Positions 25,300 to 33,300 of a stretch of 64,000 nt of DNA are shown piece by piece. Source of the stretch: Pseudarthrobacter sulfonivorans (lineage in GTDB: Bacteria > Actinomycetota > Actinomycetes > Actinomycetales > Micrococcaceae). Location of the stretch: assembly GCF_001484605.1 (NCBI RefSeq), contig NZ_CP013747.1, positions 4,154,001 to 4,218,000 of the forward strand. The letters run 5' to 3'. Both the position numbers and the translations under genes were made by a program. Each line of letters starts with the position of its first letter. Position 1 is the stretch's first letter. The notes beneath the pieces were generated by a model that was not told the DNA's origin, did not search any database, and saw nothing but the letters and a program-made list of their open reading frames with translations.

Positions 25300-26127
25300 T
25301 CAGACCCCCAGGAAAGCGATGGCGCCCTGTTTGAATGCGCGGCTGGTGATGGCGTTGGTGTGGTTTCGCCCGGGCAACGTCAGCTGTTCAGCCATGGACC
25401 CTGCCCGGATTCCGAGTTCGGCGAGCTGGGGCATGGTGGCCGCACGTTCATCCTGGTCGCCGGCCACAAGAAGCATCGGCATGTGGGGAACGGCTTCGGC
25501 AGGATCGAAGGGCTCGGCCTTGATGGCATCCACAAGGGACAGCAGCGCGAAGATGTTGTTGCTCGGCAGGAGCATGGCCATCTTGAGCAGGCCGGCCGTT
25601 GACTCGTCCGCGATGGGGGTTCCGTCTGCGAGGTAGTTCTGGGCGGCGATGAGGTCAAAGGCTGCCAGCGGATCGGCGATGTTCGGTCCGCCCAGGACCA
25701 GGCGGTGGACGATCTCGGGCTGGGTGGCGCCGAATTCCCAGGCGAGCCGGGCGCCCAAGGAATAGCCCACAACGTCCATCCCGCTGGTGGGGTCACCGTC
25801 GTGCAATGGCCGCACGCCGGCGTCGAACGCTATCTGCAGCAGATCTGCGCGGATCCGGCTGGGGGAGTAGGAGTCCATGTCTTCGGGGGCGCCGCTGCGG
25901 CCGTGTCCTGGCAGGTCCACGGTGATGACGCGGCGGCCAGCCTCCAGCAGGGCCGCCACCCAGCCGGTGTCATGCCAGTTGAGCTTGCTGGAAGAGGAGA
26001 AGCCGTGCAGCAGCAGCACAGGGCGCAGTCCGGCGTCGTTCTGGGGGTCGTGCACCTCCACAAAAAGTTGAGGGTCCGTGCCCTCAACGGTGTGGGAATG
26101 CATCTCGCCGGTGTGCCTGCCGCTCAT
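25300..26127 (-). CDS. Alpha/beta hydrolase
   Basis: This 275-aa protein has the oxyanion region RPVLLLHGFSSSSKLNW, the nucleophile elbow VVGYSLGARLAWEF (Ser), an acid in LLVAGDQDER, and the terminal His in LPGRNHTNAITSRAF. ATG 26127 is chosen because GAGGA lies about 9 nt upstream and because the stop of the broken lipoyl-domain frame is only 4 nt before it, a normal operon junction. Hydrolases of this kind often follow 2-oxoacid dehydrogenase or lipoyl-domain genes; the substrate is unknown. Confidence 0.9.
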   Translation of the reverse strand: MSGRHTGEMHSHTVEGTDPQLFVEVHDPQNDAGLRPVLLLHGFSSSSKLNWHDTGWVAALLEAGRRVITVDLPGHGRSGAPEDMDSYSPSRIRADLLQIAFDAGVRPLHDGDPTSGMDVVGYSLGARLAWEFGATQPEIVHRLVLGGPNIADPLAAFDLIAAQNYLADGTPIADESTAGLLKMAMLLPSNNIFALLSLVDAIKAEPFDPAEAVPHMPMLLVAGDQDERAATMPQLAELGIRAGSMAEQLTLPGRNHTNAITSRAFKQGAIAFLGV

Positions 26128-26131
26128 GGTG

Positions 26132-26338
26132 TCAGTCCTCATCAAGTACGGCGCTCAGGCGGACCCGGCGCGTCGGTGCCTCGTCCTTCGGGACCGTGCC
26201 CACGATTCCGGCGGTGTTGTCCGGCACCTCGAACACGATCAGGGGTTCGCCGACATTGATCCTGTCGCCTGCCCCACAGAAGATACGGACCACTTTACCT
26301 GCCTGCGGACTGGGCAGTTCAACAGCGGATTTGAGGGC
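26132..26338 (-). pseudogene. 5'-truncated lipoyl-domain (2-oxoacid dehydrogenase E2-type) gene remnant
   Basis: This frame, open from 26338 to the stop at 26132-26134, reads ALKSAVELPSPQAGKVVRIF and continues with CGAGDRINVGEPLIVFEVPD. That matches the second half of a biotinyl/lipoyl domain. Residue Lys in ALKSAVELPSP sits at the lipoylation position (usual context DKA). The first 40 or so residues of the domain are missing, and an in-frame TGA at 26339-26341 precedes it, with the short ATG TCG TCA TGA just upstream. No usable start codon gives a whole domain. No catalytic E2 domain is present either. The end abuts the alpha/beta hydrolase gene. Confidence 0.72.
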
Positions 26339-26360
26339 TCATGACGACATCTGCTGCCAC

Positions 26361-27740
26361 TTACTTTGGTTGGCGATCGCGGGTGGTGAGCCGGGCACCG
26401 AGCCAGCAGGCCGCCGCGAGGCAGGCAACCAGAACGAACGTGCTCAGCAGCTGTCCGCGGCTGCTTTCCGCGCTGAACCCGATGGCGAAGATCAGGCCCA
26501 GGAGGACCAATCCGCAGATAGTCAGGCCCGGGAAACCCTTCATCCGCAGCGGAAGTTCGGCACCTTCCCGGTCCGCCCGGCGCCGGAGGATCAGCTGCGA
26601 AACAAGGGCCGTGCCCCAGACCACCAGGCACGTGGATCCGACCAGCTGGAACAAGGCCGGCAGGATCCGGTCCGGGAACAGCAGCTCCAGAACCGTGGCG
26701 AAGAAACCAAACGCCACGGACACGCCCACCGCCAGCATGGGCACGCTGGCGCCGCTGAGCCTGGCCAGGAACCGGGGAGCCTCGCCGCGTTCGGCGAGCG
26801 AGTACACCATGCGGGACGCGCCGTAGAGGTTGGCGTTCAGTGCAGAGAGAAGTGCGACGACGGCAACGAGGGTGATCGCCGTGCCGGCGCCCGGGATCCG
26901 GGCCGCGTCGAGCACGCCGGCAAATGGCGAGGCGAGTCCTTCGGAGGAGACCGGCAGGACGGCCGCGATGACAAAAACCGACCCGATGTAGAAGACCAGG
27001 ATGCGCCACAACACCGTCCGGATCGCCTTGCCCACGCTGTGCTCCGGGTCCTCCGTTTCCGCGGCGGCCACGGCCACGATCTCGGTTCCGCCGAAGGCAA
27101 AGATCACCACGAACAATGCCGTGGCGACTCCGCCAAGCCCGGCGGGAGCAAAATCAGTGGTGATGTTCGCGAGTCCGGGCGAAGCTACGTCGGGCAGGAG
27201 GCCCAGCAGCAGGGCCGCCCCCACCGCCAGGAACGCCACAATGGCGGCAACCTTCAGGATGGCGAACCAGAATTCGAACTCGCCGAAGTTTTTGACGCCC
27301 GTGAGGTTGATGGCCGTAAACACGACCATGAAGGTCAGGGCCAGGGCCCAGACGGGGATAGCCGGCCAGACCGAAAACAGCAGGCCCGCGGCGCCGAGTG
27401 CTTCCGCGGCGATGACCACCACCAGCTGGAGCCACCACAGCCAGCCCACGGTGGCGCCGGCGGTTTTTCCGAGCGCCCGCTCGGCGTAGACGGAGAACGC
27501 GCCGCTGGTGGGATTCGCAGCGGCCATTTCGCCCAGTGCCCACATCACCAGGATGATGAGCGTCCCGGCGACCAGGTACGAGATCAGCACGGCAGGCCCC
27601 GCGGCCTGGATTCCGGCCCCCGAACCCAGGAACAGGCCGGCGCCGATGGCGCTGCCCAGTCCCATCATGGTGAGCTGCCGGGGTTTCATGGTGTGGCCGA
27701 GGTGGGATTCCGGCCGCACTGCCGTGGACTTCGATGTCAT
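26361..27740 (-). CDS. APC family amino acid permease
   Basis: This 459-aa transporter has twelve membrane segments. The N-terminal signature MGLGSAIGAGLFLGSGAGI is the conserved GxG(I/L) of amino acid-polyamine-organocation permeases; FAFGGTEIVAVAAAETEDPE is the TM6-region motif typical of the AAT subgroup. The ATG at 27740 follows AAGAAGG. It is divergent from an Lrp/AsnC regulator, which suggests amino acid-responsive control. It lies directly upstream of the broken lipoyl-domain gene, so its insertion or the rearrangement that placed it there may have caused that truncation. Confidence 0.93.
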   Translation of the reverse strand: MTSKSTAVRPESHLGHTMKPRQLTMMGLGSAIGAGLFLGSGAGIQAAGPAVLISYLVAGTLIILVMWALGEMAAANPTSGAFSVYAERALGKTAGATVGWLWWLQLVVVIAAEALGAAGLLFSVWPAIPVWALALTFMVVFTAINLTGVKNFGEFEFWFAILKVAAIVAFLAVGAALLLGLLPDVASPGLANITTDFAPAGLGGVATALFVVIFAFGGTEIVAVAAAETEDPEHSVGKAIRTVLWRILVFYIGSVFVIAAVLPVSSEGLASPFAGVLDAARIPGAGTAITLVAVVALLSALNANLYGASRMVYSLAERGEAPRFLARLSGASVPMLAVGVSVAFGFFATVLELLFPDRILPALFQLVGSTCLVVWGTALVSQLILRRRADREGAELPLRMKGFPGLTICGLVLLGLIFAIGFSAESSRGQLLSTFVLVACLAAACWLGARLTTRDRQPK

Positions 27741-27915
27741 GCCTGAGAACCTTCTTGGGGTTGGGGTTGGTGCCCCCGCAGGGACCACTTGAATTTACCG
27801 CCTAAGTCGCTGGCCCGCGGGCAACGGTTGTGGAACGATGGTGGCACTTTGAGTCACTAGGACGACTATTGGCTAGCAACTTGCTTACCCCATGGCGGTG
27901 CATGAAGGAGATTGT

Positions 27916-28395
27916 ATGAACGTGGATACCCTCGATGCCACAATTGTCCGATTCTTTACCGACAGTCCGAGGGGCTCGGTGCTGGAGGCCTCGAGGGTTC
28001 TGGGCGTTGCCCGCGCCACCGTCCAGTCGAGGCTGGACAGGATGACGGAGGCCGGCGTGATCAGCTCGTGGGTGCCCCGGCCTGACCCCGCCAAGTTCGG
28101 CTTCCCTGTGGTGGCCTTCTGCTCGCTGACCATCAACCAGGACCTGGGCCACGGTGCAGTGGCCGAGGCGCTGGCCCCGATCCCGGAACTGATCGAGGTC
28201 CACACCGTTTCCGGCAGTTCGGACCTTATGGCGAGGATCGCCGCGCGGTCCAATCCGGACCTGCAGCGTGTTCTGGATGCGATGATCGCCACCAGGACCG
28301 TGCTCCGCGCGTCGTCCGTGATTGTCCTCAACACCCATTTCCAGGGCAGGACGCTGAAGCTGCTCGAAGCCGCGGCCGCCAGGCAGTCGGAGTAA
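27916..28395 (+). CDS. Lrp/AsnC family transcriptional regulator
   Basis: This 159-aa protein has an N-terminal HTH (DTLDATIVRFFTDSPRGSVLE, VLGVARATVQSRLDRMTEAGVI) and a RAM-type ligand domain (FGFPVVAFCSLTI, ELIEVHTVSGSSDLMARI). ATG 27916 is used because AAGGAG lies 7 nt upstream; an in-frame ATG at 27892 is less likely. It probably regulates the divergent APC permease gene. Confidence 0.92.
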   Translation: MNVDTLDATIVRFFTDSPRGSVLEASRVLGVARATVQSRLDRMTEAGVISSWVPRPDPAKFGFPVVAFCSLTINQDLGHGAVAEALAPIPELIEVHTVSGSSDLMARIAARSNPDLQRVLDAMIATRTVLRASSVIVLNTHFQGRTLKLLEAAAARQSE

Positions 28396-28453
28396 GGTCT
28401 CCGGGGACCCGCCCAAGGAGCCTTCGTCCAGTCGCGCGGGGCGGCGAAACATT

Positions 28454-28481
28454 TTGAATCAGAGGAAGGTGGCCGTAGAAT
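28454..28481 (+). promoter_or_regulatory. Promoter of the nrtR-nadABC operon
   Basis: TTGAAT (28454-28459) and TAGAAT (28476-28481) are separated by 16 bp. The predicted transcription start, near 28488, falls on the NrtR box. No other clear promoter is visible before nadA. Confidence 0.6.
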
Positions 28482-28487
28482 CAGTTC

Positions 28488-28502
28488 TAGTCAAAATGAC
28501 TA
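28488..28502. promoter_or_regulatory. NrtR operator
   Basis: TAGTCA-AAA-TGACTA is a perfect inverted repeat with a 3-bp centre, matching the TAGTC/GACTA half-sites I know for actinobacterial NrtR. It overlaps the predicted start of transcription, so NrtR bound here would block the whole nad operon, with release by an ADP-ribose-type NAD metabolite. Confidence 0.8.
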
Positions 28503-28544
28503 TAACTAAGATTGCAATGATGCGCAGAAGCAGGGAGCGGGTGA

Positions 28545-29261
28545 GTGACCGTGTACAGCAGCTCAGCGAACGTCGCCGAACGGGCCACCGCTGCACCCTC
28601 GCTCGCGATCTCCACCGTCATCTTCGCCCTGCGGCCCAGCGAGTCCTCCGGCCGGCCTACGCTCTGGCTTCCCCTGGTCCGCAGGATTCGCGAGCCGTAC
28701 AAGGACCTTTGGGCCCTTCCGGGCGGACCGCTGACGCACGTTGAATCCCTGCAGGATGCCGCGTCCCGGAACCTCCGGGAAACCACCGGACTGACGCCGA
28801 GCTACCTGGAGCAGCTCTACGCGTTCGGCGGGCTGCACCGCTCACCCACCCAGCGCGTGGTGTCGATCGTGTACTGGGCGCTGGTTCAGCCCACCGAGGC
28901 CGCCCTGGCCGACGAATCGGAGAACGTGAAGTGGTTCCGGGCAGACAAGGTGGGGGACCTGGCCTTCGATCACAACGCCATTGTTGAGTACGCGCTCCGG
29001 CGCCTGCGGAACAAGCTGGCCTACGGTTCCGTGGCCTACCACTTCCTGGGGGAGTACTTCACGCTCGCCCAGGTCCGGGAAGTTTATGAAGCCGTCCTGG
29101 ACACCCGGCTGGACCCGGCCAACTTCCGCCGCCAGCTCAAATCCACGCCGGAGATCGAAGAAACCGGCGAATACCTCCAGGGCGGCAAGCACCGCCCGCC
29201 ACGTCTTTACCGCTTCACCGGCCGTCCCGGCCTTGACCCCGATAACAGGAGCACACCATGA
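28545..29261 (+). CDS. nrtR: NrtR, Nudix-related transcriptional regulator of NAD biosynthesis
   Basis: This 238-aa protein has an N-terminal Nudix-like domain followed by a winged helix (AYHFLGEYFTLAQVREVYEAVL, PANFRRQLKSTPEIEET). The Nudix box reads GPLTHVESLQDAASRNLRET: the first Glu of REUxEE is Asn and a later Glu is Thr, so hydrolase activity is probably lost, as is common in NrtR. NrtR represses NAD biosynthesis genes and is released by ADP-ribose or a related metabolite. The gene overlaps nadA (ATGA), follows an NrtR box, and is therefore autoregulated. Confidence 0.92.
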   Translation: MTVYSSSANVAERATAAPSLAISTVIFALRPSESSGRPTLWLPLVRRIREPYKDLWALPGGPLTHVESLQDAASRNLRETTGLTPSYLEQLYAFGGLHRSPTQRVVSIVYWALVQPTEAALADESENVKWFRADKVGDLAFDHNAIVEYALRRLRNKLAYGSVAYHFLGEYFTLAQVREVYEAVLDTRLDPANFRRQLKSTPEIEETGEYLQGGKHRPPRLYRFTGRPGLDPDNRSTP

Positions 29262-30580
29262 GCAGCGTCAACACAGCCATCCAGCTGATCACGCGCGAAC
29301 AAGCCGAAAGCGCGGCCCGAAGCGCGGCAGCAGGCAAAACAGCGGCCACCTGCAGCCCGGCGCTCGCCAAGGGCCCGTGGGAATACGACCTTGCCGAAGC
29401 CCTCGCGGGTGCCCCTGCCTACGGACCCGGCGCCTCCAGCGCGGACGTTGCCCCGGCCGCCACGCCGCGCCAGGGCCAGCTTCCGGAGGAATACAAGCTC
29501 GCCAGCGATGCCGAGCTCGATGTCCGTATCCGCGCGGCCAAGAAAAAGCTCGGGGACCGGGCAGTGATCCTGGGCCACTTCTACCAGCGCGACGAAGTCA
29601 TCCAGTACGCCGACTTTGTGGGCGACTCCTTCCAGCTGGCCAACGCCGCCCTCACTCGGCCCGACGCTGAGGCCATCATCTTCTGCGGCGTGCACTTCAT
29701 GGCCGAGACCGCGGACATCCTCTCCACCCCGGAACAGGCCGTCATCCTGCCCAACCTCGCTGCCGGCTGCTCCATGGCGGACATGGCGGACACCGACTCC
29801 GTGGAGGAGTGCTGGGAACAGCTCGAAGAGATTTTCGGTACCGAGGCCGACGCCGAGGGGCGGGTTCCGGTCATTCCTGTCACCTACATGAATTCCTCCG
29901 CCGCCCTGAAGGCTTTCTGCGGCCGGAACGGCGGCATCGTCTGCACCTCCTCCAACGCCAAAGTGGTCCTGGAATGGGCCTTCGAACGGGGCCAACGGGT
30001 CCTCTTCTTCCCCGACCAGCACCTGGGCCGCAACACCGCCAAAGCCATGGGTGTGCCGCTGGAGCAGATGCCCATGTGGAACCCGCGCAAGGAACTGGGC
30101 GGCAACGACGAACAGGCCCTGCTCGATTCCCGCGTGATCCTCTGGCACGGCTTCTGCTCGGTCCACAAGCGCTTCAACGTCGGGCAGATCGAAAAGGCCC
30201 GCGCCGAGTTCCCCGGCGTCAACGTGATTGTGCACCCCGAGTGCCCCATGGAGGTGGTGGACGCCGCCGATTCCGCCGGCTCCACCGACTTCATCAAGAA
30301 GGCCATCGCAGCCGCCACCGAACCGACCACTTTCGCGATCGGCACGGAAGTCAACATGGTGAACCGGCTCGCGGCCGAGTACCCCCAGCACTCCATCTTC
30401 TGCCTGGACCCGGTGATCTGCCCCTGCTCCACGATGTACCGCATCCACCCCGGCTACCTCGCCTGGGTCCTGGAGGAACTCGTCGAAGGCCGCATCGTCA
30501 ACCGCATCAGCGTGGACGATTCCGTCCAGGACAACGCCAAGACCGCGCTCGAGCGCATGCTCGCATCGCGTCCGCTGTAG
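29258..30580 (+). CDS. nadA: Quinolinate synthase
   Basis: NadA condenses iminoaspartate with dihydroxyacetone phosphate to quinolinate using a [4Fe-4S] cluster. This 440-aa protein has an N-terminal extension of about 85 residues before the core RAVILGHFYQRDEVIQYADF. The three cluster cysteines appear in IIFCGVHFMAETA, VIVHPECPMEVVD and DPVICPCSTMYRIHPGY. The start overlaps the nrtR stop. A cysteine desulfurase encoded after nadC may serve its cluster, as has been shown for NadA/NifS-like pairs in other bacteria. Confidence 0.95.
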   Translation: MSSVNTAIQLITREQAESAARSAAAGKTAATCSPALAKGPWEYDLAEALAGAPAYGPGASSADVAPAATPRQGQLPEEYKLASDAELDVRIRAAKKKLGDRAVILGHFYQRDEVIQYADFVGDSFQLANAALTRPDAEAIIFCGVHFMAETADILSTPEQAVILPNLAAGCSMADMADTDSVEECWEQLEEIFGTEADAEGRVPVIPVTYMNSSAALKAFCGRNGGIVCTSSNAKVVLEWAFERGQRVLFFPDQHLGRNTAKAMGVPLEQMPMWNPRKELGGNDEQALLDSRVILWHGFCSVHKRFNVGQIEKARAEFPGVNVIVHPECPMEVVDAADSAGSTDFIKKAIAAATEPTTFAIGTEVNMVNRLAAEYPQHSIFCLDPVICPCSTMYRIHPGYLAWVLEELVEGRIVNRISVDDSVQDNAKTALERMLASRPL

Positions 30581-30619
30581 TCCAACTCCTGTAACACCGG
30601 AAACCGAAACGAGCCCCAC

Positions 30620-32428
30620 ATGAGCGCAGAGAGCCCAGCCGGTGGTCCGGCACCCCGGCGGCTGATCGTCGTCGGGAGCGGCATCGCGGGACTGTACGCC
30701 GCGTTGCTTGCCGCCGATGCCGGCGCCGAAGTGGTGCTGCTGACCAAGGGCGCGCTCGCGGACAGCAACACGTACTACGCCCAAGGCGGCATCTCCGCCG
30801 TCCTCGACGAGCCCGCGCCCGGGGACACTGTGGCCGCGCACATCGCAGACACACTGAAGGCCGGGGCCGGGCACTGCGACGAGGAGGCTGTCCGCGTCCT
30901 CTGCACGGAGGCCCGCCTGGATATCGCCGGCTTGCAACGCTTCGGCGTGCGTTTCGACATGGACGACGACGGCGACCCCTCACTGGGTCTCGAGGCCGCA
31001 CATTCCGCGCCGCGGATCCTGCACGCCGGCGGCGACGCAACCGGTGCCGGCGTGGCCAGAGCGCTCATCAGGACTGTCCTGGATGCGCAGGCCGCTGGCC
31101 GGATCCAGGTCATCGGGCACGCCCAGGTCATCTCCCTGTCGCAGAGCGAAGGCGGTGTGGCAGGCGTGAATTTCCTCCATGACGGGCGGGAACTCGGCGT
31201 CCACGGTGATGCCGTGCTCCTGGCCACTGGGGGAGCGGGCCAGCTGTTCGCCCAGACCACCAACCCTGCCGTGGCAACTGCCGACGGGCTGGCGCTCGCC
31301 TGGCGGGCCGGAGCCGCCGTGGCGGACCTGGAGTTCTTCCAGTTCCACCCCACCTGCATGGTGCTGCCGGCCGATGCCCTTGAGGCAGCCGGCAACGGCA
31401 CCGAACCGCTCCTGATTTCCGAAGCCGTCCGCGGCGAAGGCGCCATCCTGCTGGACGCACTCGGCGAACGTTTTATGCCCGCCTACCACGCCGACGCAGA
31501 ACTTGCCCCGCGCGACGTCGTCTCCCGCAGTATCGCCCTGCACCTGGCCACCCTCGGTGATCCCAACGGGCACGTGTTCCTTGACGCCATGGTGGTCGAG
31601 GCCCGGCGGGGCGTGGGCTACCTGGCCAAGCGGTTCCCCACCATCACCCAACGCACCCGCGAAGCCGGCGTCGACTGGACCCGCGAACTCGTCCCCGTGG
31701 CCCCAGCCGCGCACTACTGGATGGGCGGGGTCCATACCGACCTCTACGGGCGGACCTCGGTGCCTGGGTTGCTTGCCGCCGGTGAGGTTGCTTGCACCGG
31801 CGTTCAAGGGGCTAATCGGCTTGCCAGTAACTCCCTTCTTGAGGGACTTGTCTTTGGGCGGCGGGCTGTTGTTGCGTTCCTGGCCGGCAGTTCCACAGAT
31901 CCCTCGGCGCCTGCGCTCTCGCCTCGCACCGGCGATCGCCTCGCAAGCTCGGCGGCCGGTCCGGCCGCTCACGCAACAACGGCGCTATCGGGACCTCCGG
32001 AACTGCCGGTGATGCTTAACGACGCGTCAGCGTCCATTTCCTGGCAGTTTGAAATGGTTCCGTCGGCTGGGCCCATGGAAACATCCTTTGCTGATGCGGG
32101 GCCGTTTTCTCGGGTTGCTCTTCGGCGGTTGGTGACTGCTAACGCTGGGGTTTTGCGGGATGGCGGGTTGTTGCGGGAGGCGGGGGCCACTCTTGGCTCC
32201 TGGGCCGTCGTCGAACCCTCTGAGAATGTTCCTGATTCCCTCGATCCTCGGGAGCATGAGGATGCCAATCTTTTGTTGGCTGCGCAGCTGTTGGTGCACG
32301 CCGCGCGGGAGCGGCGGGAATCCTTGGGGGCGCATTACCGCAGCGACAGCGTGCCCGCGGATGCCGCCGTCGAACATTTTGACAAGCGTTACACCATGAG
32401 CCGGAAAGCGAGCCTCGTTAATGACTAG
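30620..32428 (+). CDS. nadB: L-aspartate oxidase
   Basis: NadB is the FAD enzyme that oxidises L-Asp to iminoaspartate for NadA. This 602-aa protein has the FAD motif LIVVGSGIAGLYAALLAADAG, the substrate region AHYWMGGVHTDLYGRTSVPG, and SNSLLEGLVFGRR. Between the FAD domain and the C-terminal helical domain is an insert of about 60 residues, Ala/Ser/Pro-rich. From about 31750 to 32340, synonymous codon use shifts to many T-ending codons (GTT, CTT, TTG), unlike the rest of the gene. nadC overlaps the end by 8 bp. Confidence 0.94.
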   Translation: MSAESPAGGPAPRRLIVVGSGIAGLYAALLAADAGAEVVLLTKGALADSNTYYAQGGISAVLDEPAPGDTVAAHIADTLKAGAGHCDEEAVRVLCTEARLDIAGLQRFGVRFDMDDDGDPSLGLEAAHSAPRILHAGGDATGAGVARALIRTVLDAQAAGRIQVIGHAQVISLSQSEGGVAGVNFLHDGRELGVHGDAVLLATGGAGQLFAQTTNPAVATADGLALAWRAGAAVADLEFFQFHPTCMVLPADALEAAGNGTEPLLISEAVRGEGAILLDALGERFMPAYHADAELAPRDVVSRSIALHLATLGDPNGHVFLDAMVVEARRGVGYLAKRFPTITQRTREAGVDWTRELVPVAPAAHYWMGGVHTDLYGRTSVPGLLAAGEVACTGVQGANRLASNSLLEGLVFGRRAVVAFLAGSSTDPSAPALSPRTGDRLASSAAGPAAHATTALSGPPELPVMLNDASASISWQFEMVPSAGPMETSFADAGPFSRVALRRLVTANAGVLRDGGLLREAGATLGSWAVVEPSENVPDSLDPREHEDANLLLAAQLLVHAARERRESLGAHYRSDSVPADAAVEHFDKRYTMSRKASLVND

Positions 32429-33293
32429 CCTGACCCTCCCCGCAGCACCCGTCCGGGACATCCTGGAGCGGGCCTTCGCCGAGGACGCGCCCAGTGGTGA
32501 CATCACCTCCCAGCTGCTGATCCCGGCGGAGGCCCGGGCCACCGCCGTGCTCAACGCCCGCGGGCCCGGCGTGTTCAGCGGCGGAACCGTCTTCCGCGAC
32601 GCCATGAAGCTCATTGATCCGGAGACGGACGTGAAGTTGTTGCTTGCAGACGGTGAAGCGTTCGACGCCGGCACTCATCTCGCGCGGGTGAGGGGCAGCG
32701 CCCGCTCCGTGCTTCTGGCCGAACGGGTCGCGCTGAACCTGGTCCAGCGCATGAGCGCCATCGCCACCAAGACCGCGGAATTCGTGGAGCTTGTCGAAGG
32801 TACCAAAGCGCGCATCACCGATACCCGCAAGACCACCCCCGGCCTGCGGGTGCTGGAGCGCTACGCGGTGCGCTGCGGCGGGGGAGCCAACCACCGCTAC
32901 AGCCTGTCCGACGCCGTGCTGGCCAAGGACAACCACCTGGCCGTCATGACCGGCGGCGACCCCGCCAAGCTCACCGCCCTGCTTGTCGCGGCCAAGGCCC
33001 AGCTGGGGCACACCACGCACTTCGAGGTGGAGGTGGACAGCGCCGAGCAGATCGAGCCTGTCCTCGCCGCCGGCGTTGACACCATCATGCTGGACAACTT
33101 CACCATCGATGAGCTCCGGGCCGGCGTGCGGCAGGTGGCCGGGCGGGCCATTGTGGAAGCCAGTGGCAACGTCAACCTCGGCACCGTGGCGGACATCGCG
33201 GCCGCGGGCGTTGACGTCATCTCCATCGGTGGCCTCACGCACAGCGTGGCTGCCCTGGACCTGGGCCTTGACGTCGAACTGAGGGCCGGCTGA
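32421..33293 (+). CDS. nadC: Carboxylating nicotinate-nucleotide diphosphorylase
   Basis: NadC converts quinolinate and PRPP to nicotinate mononucleotide, the third step of the de novo pathway in this operon. This 290-aa protein has ILERAFAEDAPSGDITSQLL, ATAVLNARGPGVFSG, ITDTRKTTPGLRVLERYAV and the C-terminal DVISIGGLTHSVAALDLGLD, with the expected basic and acidic active-site residues. The ATG at 32421 lies within the end of nadB. Confidence 0.95.
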   Translation: MTSLTLPAAPVRDILERAFAEDAPSGDITSQLLIPAEARATAVLNARGPGVFSGGTVFRDAMKLIDPETDVKLLLADGEAFDAGTHLARVRGSARSVLLAERVALNLVQRMSAIATKTAEFVELVEGTKARITDTRKTTPGLRVLERYAVRCGGGANHRYSLSDAVLAKDNHLAVMTGGDPAKLTALLVAAKAQLGHTTHFEVEVDSAEQIEPVLAAGVDTIMLDNFTIDELRAGVRQVAGRAIVEASGNVNLGTVADIAAAGVDVISIGGLTHSVAALDLGLDVELRAG

Positions 33294-33300
33294 TTCGGCC

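Noticed and set aside
29207..30937. A 576-codon open frame on the minus strand opposite nadA
   Set aside because: It mirrors nadA and the start of nadB, and its translation shows no recognisable domain, only Gly/Val/Asp-rich shadow sequence.
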